Assembly (NCBI RefSeq): GCF_020781835.1
Contig: NZ_JAJGNJ010000004.1
Coordinates: forward strand, 237,665 to 301,664
Origin: Microbacterium testaceum
GTDB lineage: Bacteria; Actinomycetota; Actinomycetes; Actinomycetales; Microbacteriaceae
DNA: 64,000 bases
Direction of reading: 5' to 3'
The notes under the pieces were generated by a model, which saw nothing but the letters and a program-made list of their open reading frames with translations, was not told the DNA's origin and ran no database searches. The position numbers were made by a program, and so were the translations under genes. Shown piece by piece: positions 18,881 through 27,623 of this stretch; the stretch's first letter is position 1, and every line of letters starts with the position of its first letter.

Positions 18881-21625
18881 GTGAAAGCGGCTCGTTCCAC
18901 CCGTATCGCTGTGTCGATCCTCGCCGTCGGCTGCCTGACGGCGGGGACTGTTCTGACACAGGCCAGCCCGGCGCCCGCCGTGTCGATCGTGTCGACCATC
19001 GTCGCGGGAATCGGCGAGGACCCGACCATGGTGGTGACCCCGGCCACGGGCGATCTCGCGTTCATCGGCTCGGCGGGATCGACCCAGGTCGTCGACACCG
19101 ACTCCGCGTCATCCACGTTCAACACCGTCGTGACGGACCTCACCGATAACCCGCCGACCGCTCTGGCACCCTCCGCCGACGGCTCTGTGATCTACGTCGC
19201 CGGGGCCGAAGGCCTGGTGACCGGGTACGCGTCCGACACGGGCGCGACGTCCGGCCCGTGGATGTACCCCGACTACGAGGGCGAAGCGGGCGCCATCAGC
19301 GGCTTGGCGCTGAGCCCGGACGGCGGCACCCTGTGGGCGTCGATGAACGCGTTCTCGGGGTGGAGCGGCATCGCCGCCCTCGACCTCCCGTCGGGAACAC
19401 AGGCGGGCGCGGTCTACGTCGATGAGTTCTACGACCTCGAGGCCCTCGCGCTCTCGCCCGACGGATCGCTCGCCTTCGCGGTCGGAGGCGATCTCTTCTC
19501 TGCGTCGCTGTACGTGATCGACACACAGAGCTTCGCTCTGGTGCACTCGATCTCGTTGAGCGGCGGTGTCCGTCCCCAAGACGTCGCCGTCACTCCGGAC
19601 GGTACGACCGTGGTCGTGTCGAACTGGGAGAACGACACGGTCGACGTCGTCACCTCGTTCGGTGCGGGCGACACGCCCAACCTCGCGACGGTGTCCGGCG
19701 TGCACGACGCGCAGGACGTCGCCATCTCGCCGGACGGCTACACCGCCTACGTCACGGGCTCCGACGGTGTGACCGCGATCGACGTGCGCGATCCCGCGGC
19801 TCCGGTGAGCGGCCCCTACGCCGCGGGCGACGACCCGTACGGGATCGCGATCTCCACCGACGGGCAGCGGGCTTACGTCTCGAACGAGATCAGCGATGGC
19901 ACCGTGACGGTGCTGGAGATCCCCGCGATCAGCCCGCGGTCCCAGAGTCTCAGCGTCGTTCCCGGTTCAGCCTTCGCCACGAGCGTTCTCCGCAGCTCCG
20001 GCTTCGATGAGGAGCCCACGACCTTCACAGTCGCCAACGGCGGTCTGCCCGACGGCGTGTCGTTCGACCCCACCACCGGTGTGCTTTCCGGCGTCATGCC
20101 GTCCTCGACCCTCACCGTCGCGATCGATGCCCAGTCCGGCTCCCAGGTCGCCGGCGCCGTTCTCACGGTCACCGCTGCGGCCGTCCCGACGCTCTCGCCC
20201 GCCGCGCAGATCTCCCAGGCCACCGTTGGAACGGCTTACGCCTCGTCGGCGCTGACCCCGGTCAACTTCCTTTCGCCGCCGACGTACTCGATCTCGCCGT
20301 CCACGCTTCCCGTCGGCCTGGGATTCGAGACGGCGACGGGTGTCATCGGCGGGACGCCTCTGGCCGCCGCAGAGCCGACCGACTACACGATCACCGCGAG
20401 CGCCGGGAACGAGTCCGCGACCGCGACTCTGACGCTGGGGGTGAGCGCGATCGTCAGCCCCGCGACCCAGTCCGTCCTCGGCGAGATCGGTACCCCGCTG
20501 TCGACGGCGCCGCTCTCTGCAGACGGGTTCCCCGACACCGCCCCGATCACGTACTCCGTCTCTCCCGCGCTTCCTGTGGGGTTGTCCCTCGACCCGGCCA
20601 CGGGCGTCGTGAGCGGCTCGCCCGCGGGACCCCTCGACGAGACCTTCACGATCACGGCGTCCGGGAGCGGATTCACGGCGACGGCCGCCATCGACCTCAC
20701 CGTTCCTCTCGACCTCGTCGTGCGGGTGCCCAACCCCAGCTACGTGGCGGGTGACGCCGTCGATCAGCGGATCGTGGAGCCGATCGGATTCCCCGACCCG
20801 GTCACCCTCACGGCGTCACCCGCGCTGCCGGCGGGGCTGACACTCTCCGCAGACGGCACTCTGACGGGACGGCCCTCGGCCGCGCAGACACCCGTCGACA
20901 CGGTGATCACCGCGACGAGCGGCACGTTCTCGAAGACGGCGACAGTGTCGATCGAGGTGAGCGCGGCGCTGTCACCCGCCGGTGTCACGGAGCAGGTCCA
21001 GGTGGGATACCCGCTGTCGACCGCGCCGCTGAACGCGTGGGGCTTCCCCGCCTCGCCGAGCTACACGATCGATCCTCAGCTGCCCACCGGTCTCTCGCTC
21101 AACCCCGCCACAGGTTCGGTGTCGGGAGCGTTCCTCTCGGCCATGACCCCCGTCACTTACACGATCACCGGATCGGCCGGCGGATTCACGGCGACCAGTT
21201 CGCTCACCCTCGAAGCGATCGCCCCCTCGCTCCCGGCCCCGGGCGGGAACGGCGGATCGGGTCCGGATGTGACGCCGGGGGCGGGGACGGGCGCGAATCC
21301 CGCACCGGCGGGGGCGGGCTCGGCGCCGGGTTCGTCGACCCGGGGCGGCTCGACGCGCGAGGGCGCCCAGGTGCGGCCGTCCTCCGCCGAGTCGACGCCG
21401 ACTCCCGCACCGACGCAATCCTCCGCGTCGATCCCGGCCCCGAGCCCCACGGCCTCCGCATCCAGTGCCCCGGCCCCGGTGGCGACACCGGCTGCGGAGC
21501 AGACGGTGACGGCGAGCGACTCCGGTCCCGCTCCCCTGTTGTGGGTGCTGGTCGCGCTGCTCGTGGTCGCCGCGGTCGGCGGTGCCGTCGTCGTGGTGAT
21601 CGCAACTCGGCGACGGAGCGCCTGA
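18881..21625 (+). CDS. Secreted/membrane-anchored surface protein: beta-propeller plus five putative Ig domains
   Basis: 914 residues from GTG 18881, preceded by GGAGG (18872-18876). A signal peptide (KAARSTRIAVSILAVGCLTA) is followed by a YVTN-like propeller (about 30-345; repeats such as LSPDGGTLWASM, VTPDGTTVVVSN, ISPDGYTAYVTG). Then come five He_PIG-like domains (about 350-785), each with an LPxGLSLDPATGVVSGSP-type motif, a Pro/Ser/Gly linker (785-880) and a C-terminal membrane helix ending RRRSA. No LPXTG motif is present, so anchoring is by the helix. Probable adhesion or carbohydrate/protein binding at the cell surface; the ligand is unknown. It lies between lepA and rpsT, which usually adjoin, so it is a lineage-specific insertion. 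Confidence 0.85.
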   Translation: MKAARSTRIAVSILAVGCLTAGTVLTQASPAPAVSIVSTIVAGIGEDPTMVVTPATGDLAFIGSAGSTQVVDTDSASSTFNTVVTDLTDNPPTALAPSADGSVIYVAGAEGLVTGYASDTGATSGPWMYPDYEGEAGAISGLALSPDGGTLWASMNAFSGWSGIAALDLPSGTQAGAVYVDEFYDLEALALSPDGSLAFAVGGDLFSASLYVIDTQSFALVHSISLSGGVRPQDVAVTPDGTTVVVSNWENDTVDVVTSFGAGDTPNLATVSGVHDAQDVAISPDGYTAYVTGSDGVTAIDVRDPAAPVSGPYAAGDDPYGIAISTDGQRAYVSNEISDGTVTVLEIPAISPRSQSLSVVPGSAFATSVLRSSGFDEEPTTFTVANGGLPDGVSFDPTTGVLSGVMPSSTLTVAIDAQSGSQVAGAVLTVTAAAVPTLSPAAQISQATVGTAYASSALTPVNFLSPPTYSISPSTLPVGLGFETATGVIGGTPLAAAEPTDYTITASAGNESATATLTLGVSAIVSPATQSVLGEIGTPLSTAPLSADGFPDTAPITYSVSPALPVGLSLDPATGVVSGSPAGPLDETFTITASGSGFTATAAIDLTVPLDLVVRVPNPSYVAGDAVDQRIVEPIGFPDPVTLTASPALPAGLTLSADGTLTGRPSAAQTPVDTVITATSGTFSKTATVSIEVSAALSPAGVTEQVQVGYPLSTAPLNAWGFPASPSYTIDPQLPTGLSLNPATGSVSGAFLSAMTPVTYTITGSAGGFTATSSLTLEAIAPSLPAPGGNGGSGPDVTPGAGTGANPAPAGAGSAPGSSTRGGSTREGAQVRPSSAESTPTPAPTQSSASIPAPSPTASASSAPAPVATPAAEQTVTASDSGPAPLLWVLVALLVVAAVGGAVVVVIATRRRSA

Positions 21626-21715
21626 TGGACGAGCCTGCTCGAGTGCCGCGGCACCAACGGTGCGCGATGCCGCACGGTCGGAGGGGCAACGCGCCTCCTC
21701 CGTAGGCTGGATGCC

Positions 21716-22441
21716 ATGACGGTCCAGGTCGTGCTCGTGCACGGCATCCGCACGTCGGCGACGATGTGGCGTGCACAGGTGGAGCACGTGAGGGAGCGCG
21801 GCAATCCGGCGACCGCGGTAGATCTGCCCGGTCACGGAACGCGCCGCGGGGAGACGTTCACCCTCGACGAGGCGTTCGCCACGATCGATCGGGCGGTCCG
21901 GGATGCCGCGACCCGCGGCCCCGTGCTGCTGGTCGGCCACTCCATGGGCGGACTGCTCTCGATCGAGTACGTCGGCCGCGAGGACCGGCCGCCGGTCGCG
22001 GCGTTCGTCGCGGCATCCTGCACCTCGATCCCGCGCGGGGCCGGGCTCTCGGCGTATCGGTTCTTCGCACGTCGGCTGGATTCCTTTCCCGACCGCGGCA
22101 TGCGGGTGACGAACTATGTGCTCGATCGGACGCTCCCGCCCGAGACCCGTGAGGACTTCGGCGCGGGCGGTTACGCGTTCGACGCACAGGACACTGCACT
22201 GCGCAGCCTCTCTGTGCTCGACCTGCTCGCGGCGCTGCGCCGGATCGATGTACCCCTGTGGTTCGTGAACGGGCAGTGGGATCAGCTACGCATCAACGAG
22301 AAGCTCTTCCTCTCGGTGGCGCGGGATGCCGAACTGATCGTCGTCCCGCGGACGACCCACCTCGTGACGGCCATGCGCCCGCGGGTGTTCAACGCGGTGC
22401 TCGATGTGGCGCTCACCACGATCGAGGCCTCGACCTGTTAG
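21716..22441 (+). CDS. Alpha/beta hydrolase
   Basis: 241 residues. [14 protein letters not shown] holds the oxyanion-hole HG motif, GHSMGG places the nucleophile at Ser76, [11 protein letters not shown] supplies the acid residue, and His in [10 protein letters not shown] completes the triad. It has no signal peptide, so it is cytoplasmic. It resembles the broad esterase/lipase group; the substrate is unknown. It stands 90 nt downstream of the surface-protein gene, on the same strand, and directly ahead of rpsT. Confidence 0.87.
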   Translation: MTVQVVLVHGIRTSATMWRAQVEHVRERGNPATAVDLPGHGTRRGETFTLDEAFATIDRAVRDAATRGPVLLVGHSMGGLLSIEYVGREDRPPVAAFVAASCTSIPRGAGLSAYRFFARRLDSFPDRGMRVTNYVLDRTLPPETREDFGAGGYAFDAQDTALRSLSVLDLLAALRRIDVPLWFVNGQWDQLRINEKLFLSVARDAELIVVPRTTHLVTAMRPRVFNAVLDVALTTIEASTC

Positions 22442-22556
22442 ACTCGACCCTTGGCTTGCGTGTGGGGTTTTTCCCGACCTCCACGACCGCCGGTGCAGCG
22501 TCCCTCTACCGCTCGCCCGGCACTTCCAACACTCACTCAAACGAAAGACCGTCGAC

Positions 22557-22817
22557 GTGGCGAACATCAAGTCGCAGATCAAGCGCAACAAGACCAACGA
22601 GAAGGCGCGCGAGCGCAACAAGGCCGTCAAGAGCGAGCTCAAGACGCACGTGCGTCGCACGCGCGAGGCCATCCTCGCCGGTGACAAGGAAGCCGCCGAG
22701 AAGGCGCTCGTCACCGCCGGCAAGAAGCTCGACAAGGCCGTGAGCAAGGGCGTCATCCACGCCAACCAGGCCGCGAACCGCAAGTCGGCCATCGCGAAGC
22801 AGGTCGCCGCTCTCTGA
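22557..22817 (+). CDS. rpsT: 30S ribosomal protein S20
   Basis: 86 residues from GTG 22557, giving [20 protein letters not shown], the canonical S20 start, and [19 protein letters not shown] near the end. S20 binds 16S rRNA early in 30S assembly. GTG rather than ATG as start may limit translation, as noted for S20 autoregulation in other bacteria. A 12-bp hairpin terminator follows 16 nt after the stop. TTAGACT at 22439-22445, overlapping the hydrolase stop, is a possible -10 box. Confidence 0.96.
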   Translation: MANIKSQIKRNKTNEKARERNKAVKSELKTHVRRTREAILAGDKEAAEKALVTAGKKLDKAVSKGVIHANQAANRKSAIAKQVAAL

Positions 22818-22833
22818 GCCGCATCCTTTCGAC

Positions 22834-22860
22834 AGCCCGTCCCGCACCGCGGGGCGGGCT
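22834..22860 (+). terminator. rpsT terminator hairpin
   Basis: AGCCCGTCCCGC pairs with GCGGGGCGGGCT across a three-base loop, twelve pairs with one G-T wobble. The following bases (tcgtcgttcg) are not a clean T-tract, as is common in high-GC actinobacteria. Confidence 0.8.
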
Positions 22861-22895
22861 TCGTCGTTCGCAGGTGCATCGCGGCGCCGTTCGGT

Positions 22896-23360
22896 GTTCC
22901 CGTATTCCCGTGCGCGCACGCGGGTGCGGTCGTCACGCTCCGGGGCGTCGTTCGTGCATTGGGGCGCGCATCGACCGGCCCAGCGCCCGCATTGCGGCCC
23001 AGCGCACACACACTCCTCGGCGTTCCTGTCCGCACACGCGAGTGCGGTCGTCACGCTGCGGGGCTTCGTTGGTGCATCGGGGCGCGCATCGACCGCCCCA
23101 ATGCACACGCTGCGCCCCAGCGCGTTCCTTGCGGCGCCGCGCCCACAACGCGCACCAGCGTCCACATTGCGGCGCCGCGCCCACACCGCGCACCAGCGTC
23201 CACATTGCGGTGCAGCGGCCACATCGCGGCCCAGCGCTCACACCGCGGCCCAGCGCCCGCATCGCGCCCCCGTGTTCCTGTCCGCACACGCGAGTGCGGT
23301 CGTCACGCTGCGGGGCTTCGTTGGTGCATTGGGGCGCGCATCGACCGCCCCGGTGCACAC
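22896..23360. repeat. Intergenic repeat array between rpsT and holA
   Basis: No convincing gene lies in 22861-23388. A unit of about 69 bases occurs three times: 22913-22980 (diverged), 23031-23099 and 23282-23350 (nearly identical). Each unit contains CCGCAC-ACGCGA-GTGCGG, a hairpin, then GTCGTCACGCTGCGGGGCTT, then GGGGCG...CGCCCC, a second hairpin. Between copies 2 and 3 lies a 38-bp tandem repeat (23131, 23169, partial at 23207) built around GCGCACCAGCGTCCACATT, followed by diverged GCGGCCCAGCGC words. Frames stay open on both strands only because of base composition. The function is unknown. Confidence 0.75.
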
Positions 23361-23388
23361 AGTGCGCCCCGGTAGGCGAAGAGCCTGG

Positions 23389-24426
23389 TCAGCGGCCGTA
23401 GGGCTGGCGGGTGGCGATGATCGTGATCATCCGCTCGAGTGCGAAGACCGCGTCGCGGGAAGCGCCCTTGACCTCGGCGTCGGCGCGGGCGGTGGCGTGG
23501 ATGGCCATGCCGAGGCTCGCGGCGGTCCAGCCGACGAGGTCGCGGCGGGCGCGGTCGACCTGCCAGTCCTTCATGCCGAGGCGCTGGGCGAGCGCAGACG
23601 AGGATTCGCGATTGCCGGCGACGCGTGCCATCGTCCGCAGCTTCATGGCGACGGCGGCGACGAGCGGGACCGGGTCGGCTCCGGATGCCAGCGCGTGCCG
23701 CAACGCCAGAAGCGCCTGGCCGTAGTGGCCGGCGATCGCCGTGTCGGCCACGGTGAAGGCGGAGGTCTCGACGCGGCCGCCGTAGTACCGCTCGACCGTA
23801 CGCTCGTCGATGTCGCCCGGGACGTCGGCGATGAGCTGCTGGCACGCGGCCGCGAGCTCGGTGAGATCGTCGGCGAACGCGGAGACGAGGGAGCGCAGGG
23901 CGACCGGGGCGATCTTCTTCTGCGCGGCCTTGAACTCGCCGACGGCGAAGTCGAAGCGGTCGGAGTCGCGCTTGATCGCCGGGCACGCGATCTCGATACC
24001 GTTCCCCTGCCCCGCGCGAATGGCATCCAGCAGCTTCTTGCCGCGGACGCTCGCTCCGGTGTGTCGCAGCACGACCGTGGCGCCGTCCTGCGGGTGCGCG
24101 AGGTACGCCAGCGCCTCGGTGAGGAAGGTGTCGGAGCACTTCTCGACGCCGCCCACGCGCACGAGCCGCGGCTCGCCAAAGAGCGAGGGCGACGTGACCG
24201 CGAGCAGGGTGCCGGCGGCATAGTCGTCGGCGCGGACGTCGGTGACCTCGAGGCTCGGATCCTCGCTCTTGAGGTAGTCGCGGACACCCGCGATCGCGCG
24301 CTCGGCGCAGACCTCTTCAGGGCCGGAGACCAGCACGATCGGCGCGGGCTGCGGGGTGCGCCAGCCGATCTGCGGAATGGCCGACTTCGCCTTCGCGGGG
24401 GCGGAGCGTCGGGGGGCCGGGGTCAC
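23389..24426 (-). CDS. holA: DNA polymerase III delta subunit
   Basis: 345 residues. PIVLVSGPEEVCAERAI at the start of the first domain, then ERYYGGRVETSAFTVADTAIAG and a helical C-terminal domain, fit the HolA clamp-loader delta subunit; as expected for delta, the P-loop is degenerate. It opens the beta clamp during loading. It lies in the conserved comEA-comEC-holA order, 107 nt downstream of comEC, and converges with rpsT across the repeat array. Confidence 0.92.
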   Translation of the reverse strand: MTPAPRRSAPAKAKSAIPQIGWRTPQPAPIVLVSGPEEVCAERAIAGVRDYLKSEDPSLEVTDVRADDYAAGTLLAVTSPSLFGEPRLVRVGGVEKCSDTFLTEALAYLAHPQDGATVVLRHTGASVRGKKLLDAIRAGQGNGIEIACPAIKRDSDRFDFAVGEFKAAQKKIAPVALRSLVSAFADDLTELAAACQQLIADVPGDIDERTVERYYGGRVETSAFTVADTAIAGHYGQALLALRHALASGADPVPLVAAVAMKLRTMARVAGNRESSSALAQRLGMKDWQVDRARRDLVGWTAASLGMAIHATARADAEVKGASRDAVFALERMITIIATRQPYGR

Positions 24427-24533
24427 TCCCCCAGCCTACCGACCGGGTCGGACACGGATGCCGGACGGGGACGGTGGCGAACACATCGTGGCGGACGCTG
24501 ACGGCCATGCGGCGTCCGATGGCGCGGCCGGCG

Positions 24534-26840
24534 TCACGGCGCCCGCTGCCGCCAGAGCGTGAGTCGTTCCTCTTCGTCGTGCCAGACGGCCAGGATGCCA
24601 TCGGTGTCGGTGCGAGCGACGACGGTGCCGGTGTCTTGCAGGATGTCGAGCAGCCGGAGGGTGGGGTGCCCATAGGTGTTGCCCGCGCCGACGCCGATGA
24701 GCCCGACCCTCGCCTGCAGGCGGTGATACAGCGCCGGATCCTGGTCTGCGCTGCCATGGTGGGAGACCTTCACGATCTCGACACGCGGGACGTCGACGCG
24801 GCGGAGGAGCGCGGCCTGAGGTTCGGCCCCGAGGTCGCCGAGCATGACCATCCGGGGGAAGCCGGGCCCCGAGACGTCGATGACGACGCTGGCATCGTTC
24901 CCCGGCTCCATCCCGGGCAAGGGCCCGAGAGCCTGCCACCGTGTGTCCCCCAGGCCACCCGTGAGACCCACGGCTGCCGGTTGGAGTCGGGACCCGCCCG
25001 CGGCGAACCGATCGAGCAGCCTCTGGTCAGCCGGTTCGCCGATCGGCCCGTGCACCACGAGATCCGCGCGGCCGAGCACGGCCTCGGACCCGCCCACGTG
25101 ATCCTTGTCGAAGTGCGTCAGCACGACGAGGTCGAGGTGGTCGATTCCCAGGGTTGCGAGGCACTCGGCGAGGGGCTCCGGCTCGGGTCCGGTGTCGACG
25201 AGCGCCGCAGCCGATCCGGACCGCCAGAGAGTGGCATCCCCCTGCCCGACGTCGCACATCGCCACCTGCCATCCGCTCGGTATCGTCAGCGGGCCGGCGA
25301 CGGTGCGGATGGTGCTGGTGCCGCCGATCGCACCGACGAGCACCGCGACAGTGAGGGTCGCGAGTGCGGTGATCCGCGGCACTCGCCGAGGACGAGCGAG
25401 CGCGACAGCGACCGCTCCACCCGCGATGGTGAGGAGCGCCGCTCCGAGGGGGCCGTCGGGCCACGGCAGATTCTGAGCCGGGGCGGACGCCGTCGTGTGT
25501 GCCACGCCCGCGATCCACGCCGCGGGGATCCAGGCCACCGCCGTCAGCCCGTCGCGCAGCCAGGGAACGGGTAGCACGCAGGCCAGCACTCCCGCGATCG
25601 TGGCCGGAGCGGCCGCCGGGTCGGCGAGCAGGTTCGCCGCAACGCCCAGGAGCGGCACGTGCGGGTCGATGAGCACGATGAGCGGTCCGCAGACGAGTTG
25701 TGCCGATGTCGGCACCGCCAGCGCAAGGGCGAGGGGTGCCGGCATCCAGCGCCCGAGTCCGTCCGCCAGCGGGCGGGCCAGGACCAGCAGAGCAGCGGTG
25801 GCTGCGGTCGACAGCGCGAACCCGAGGGACCGGCACAACCACGGGTCGGCGATGAGGAGCACCGTGACCGCCGCGGCGAGGACGGCCACCCCCACGGTGG
25901 GGCGACCGAGACCCAACGCGAGGATGCCGATCGCACTCATCGCCGCCGCCCGCACGACGCTGGGTTCGGGCGTCACGAGGACGACGAACCCCGTGAGAAC
26001 GAGCAGCGCGCCGACGACCCTCAGCCATCGTCGCGCCCCGCTCACGGCGAGCAGAGCGAAGGCGGCGCCGACGACCAGGGCGCAGTTCGCGCCCGAGACC
26101 GCGGTGAGGTGCGACAGCGAGGAGGTCTTCATCGCCGCTTCGGTCGCCGCGTCGAGGCCCGATGTATCGCCGACGGCCAGACCGGGGATCAATCCAGCGC
26201 CGGGCTGAGGGAGGCCGCGGGTCGAGGCGATGAGTCCGTCGCGAAGATCCTCGAACACCGCCCACACGCCCTCGGGCGGCGGTGCGCGCTCCACCTCGGT
26301 CGCCCGCAGGACCAGGACCGCTCGCTCGGCCGGATCCGCCGGCACCGCGCGTCCGGAGAGAACCACTTCGCTCCCCTGTCCCACCGCGGAGAGCCGATCG
26401 CGACGTTCGGCGTCCACGCCGATGCGGGCGGGGATGACGCCGCGCACGGTGGTGTCGCCCGCGGACACGGCCGACACCGTCGCGTCGAACCACGCGCCGC
26501 CGTCGGCGCTCCCGGACACGTGGCCCGTCACCGTGGCCGTGACGCGCAGATGGCGGCCCCCGTCCACCTCGAGGTGGGCGATCGCCGCGCGCGTCGGGGC
26601 GAGCGCGGCCACGGTTCCGCCGGCAGCGGCGGCGCACGCCAGGGCCACCGTCGCGACCAGCACGGCCGGACGTCGGAACCGGACGAACAGTGCCACCGCG
26701 CCGCCGGCCGCGATGACGAGAGCGGCCGCGAGAATCCCCGCCTCCGGTGCCGCCGTCGCGGCGGCGGCGCCGATCCAGGTCACCGCGGCGACGGTGACCC
26801 CGCGCCACGCCCGCCGCCGCAGAGCCTGCCGCTCAGTCAT
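24534..26840 (-). CDS. comEC: ComEC/Rec2-family DNA internalisation protein
   Basis: 768 residues from ATG 26840. Order: N-terminal membrane segments and an OB-like DUF4131 region (about 1-190), a multi-helix Competence domain (about 200-490; HLTAVSGANCALV is the family signature), and a C-terminal metallo-beta-lactamase domain (about 520-768) with LTHFDKDHVGG and SHHGSADQDP. ComEC forms the inner-membrane channel and may degrade one DNA strand during uptake. Its ATG overlaps the comEA stop by 4 nt. No type IV pilus genes are in the window, so natural transformation remains unproven. Confidence 0.93.
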   Translation of the reverse strand: MTERQALRRRAWRGVTVAAVTWIGAAAATAAPEAGILAAALVIAAGGAVALFVRFRRPAVLVATVALACAAAAGGTVAALAPTRAAIAHLEVDGGRHLRVTATVTGHVSGSADGGAWFDATVSAVSAGDTTVRGVIPARIGVDAERRDRLSAVGQGSEVVLSGRAVPADPAERAVLVLRATEVERAPPPEGVWAVFEDLRDGLIASTRGLPQPGAGLIPGLAVGDTSGLDAATEAAMKTSSLSHLTAVSGANCALVVGAAFALLAVSGARRWLRVVGALLVLTGFVVLVTPEPSVVRAAAMSAIGILALGLGRPTVGVAVLAAAVTVLLIADPWLCRSLGFALSTAATAALLVLARPLADGLGRWMPAPLALALAVPTSAQLVCGPLIVLIDPHVPLLGVAANLLADPAAAPATIAGVLACVLPVPWLRDGLTAVAWIPAAWIAGVAHTTASAPAQNLPWPDGPLGAALLTIAGGAVAVALARPRRVPRITALATLTVAVLVGAIGGTSTIRTVAGPLTIPSGWQVAMCDVGQGDATLWRSGSAAALVDTGPEPEPLAECLATLGIDHLDLVVLTHFDKDHVGGSEAVLGRADLVVHGPIGEPADQRLLDRFAAGGSRLQPAAVGLTGGLGDTRWQALGPLPGMEPGNDASVVIDVSGPGFPRMVMLGDLGAEPQAALLRRVDVPRVEIVKVSHHGSADQDPALYHRLQARVGLIGVGAGNTYGHPTLRLLDILQDTGTVVARTDTDGILAVWHDEEERLTLWRQRAP

Positions 26841-27463
26841 ACGCGAACCAGATCCCGCAGGCCCGCGAGCAGCTTGTCGCCGATGCCGGGCACCGAGCCG
26901 AGGTCGTCGACGCTCGTGAAGCGGCCGTTCTCCTCCCGCCACGCGAGGATCCGGTCTGCCAGCGCCGGACCGATCCGAGGCAGGGCGTCGAGCTGCTCCC
27001 GCGTCGCGCTGTTGAGGTCCAAGGGCCCGGAGGCGGAGGTTCCATCCGCGGCGGCGGCGGTCGGCACCGCACCCTCGACGGGCACGACGATCTGCTCGCC
27101 GTCTGTCACGGTCCGTGCGAGGTTCACCCCGTCGCGCGCGGCGTCGTCGGCGAATCCGCCGGCGCGGGCGACGGCATCCGCCACCCGGGCGCCCGCCGCC
27201 AGCCGGTAGAGGCCGGCCTCCCGCACCGCGCCCGCGACATGCACGTACACCGCAGCTCCCGGAACGCCGCTGGCCCATCCGGTCGGCGCGGGTGAGGTGG
27301 TCACCGTCTCCGCACCCGTCGCGCCACGGAAGATGCCGATCCCGACGGTCACGGCGAACGCGAGCAGGACCAGGACGATCACCGCACCGACGCCCAGGCG
27401 CCGCCGCGGATCAAGCCGCGGGGTGGGGGCTGCAGGATCTGCGGGCTCGTCGACTACGGTCAC
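26837..27463 (-). CDS. comEA: ComEA family DNA-binding protein (SLBB plus helix-hairpin-helix)
   Basis: 208 residues from GTG 27463. A membrane anchor at about 25-45 (VGAVIVLVLLAFAVTVGIGI), an SLBB-like domain (about 70-130; YVHVAGAVREAGLYRL) and a double helix-hairpin-helix at the C-terminus (LDLNSATREQLDALPRIGPA, then SVPGIGDKLLAGL). ComEA binds incoming double-stranded DNA outside the membrane and passes it to ComEC. The AGGGG just before the GTG is too close for a normal ribosome-binding site, so the exact start is uncertain. Confidence 0.92.
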   Translation of the reverse strand: MTVVDEPADPAAPTPRLDPRRRLGVGAVIVLVLLAFAVTVGIGIFRGATGAETVTTSPAPTGWASGVPGAAVYVHVAGAVREAGLYRLAAGARVADAVARAGGFADDAARDGVNLARTVTDGEQIVVPVEGAVPTAAAADGTSASGPLDLNSATREQLDALPRIGPALADRILAWREENGRFTSVDDLGSVPGIGDKLLAGLRDLVRV

Positions 27464-27569
27464 CCCTGCACGCTACGAAGGCCCGCAGAGGCGCGGCCGC
27501 CCCGCGGGGCCGTTTCGTGGACCACCGAGGGAGATACCGCTGTTGGGGAGAAGAAGTCCCCTGAACGAC

Positions 27570-27615
27570 GGATGCCACGCCCCGCGCTCCGTGGAGCACC
27601 GGGGACGTGGCATCC
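27570..27615 (-). terminator. Long inverted repeat behind leuS, probable terminator
   Basis: A 46-bp near-perfect palindrome: GGATGCCACG pairs with CGTGGCATCC, CCCCG with CGGGG, and GCTCC with GGAGC round a two-base loop, with single mismatches between blocks. It lies eight bases after the leuS stop on the minus strand. Both outer ends are the over-represented 7-mer GGATGCC/GGCATCC. Terminator function is inferred from position; there is no T-tract. Confidence 0.65.
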
Positions 27616-27623
27616 GGAACCGT

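Noticed and set aside
22896..23360. Repeat array considered as a CRISPR
   Set aside because: Units are about 69 bases, unevenly spaced (118 and 251 bases), with repeats inside the spacers and no cas genes in the window.
24534..27463. comEA-comEC as evidence of active natural transformation and GGATGCC as an uptake sequence
   Set aside because: ComEA/ComEC are widespread in non-competent actinobacteria and no pilus genes are visible here; kept only as one of several hypotheses for the word.
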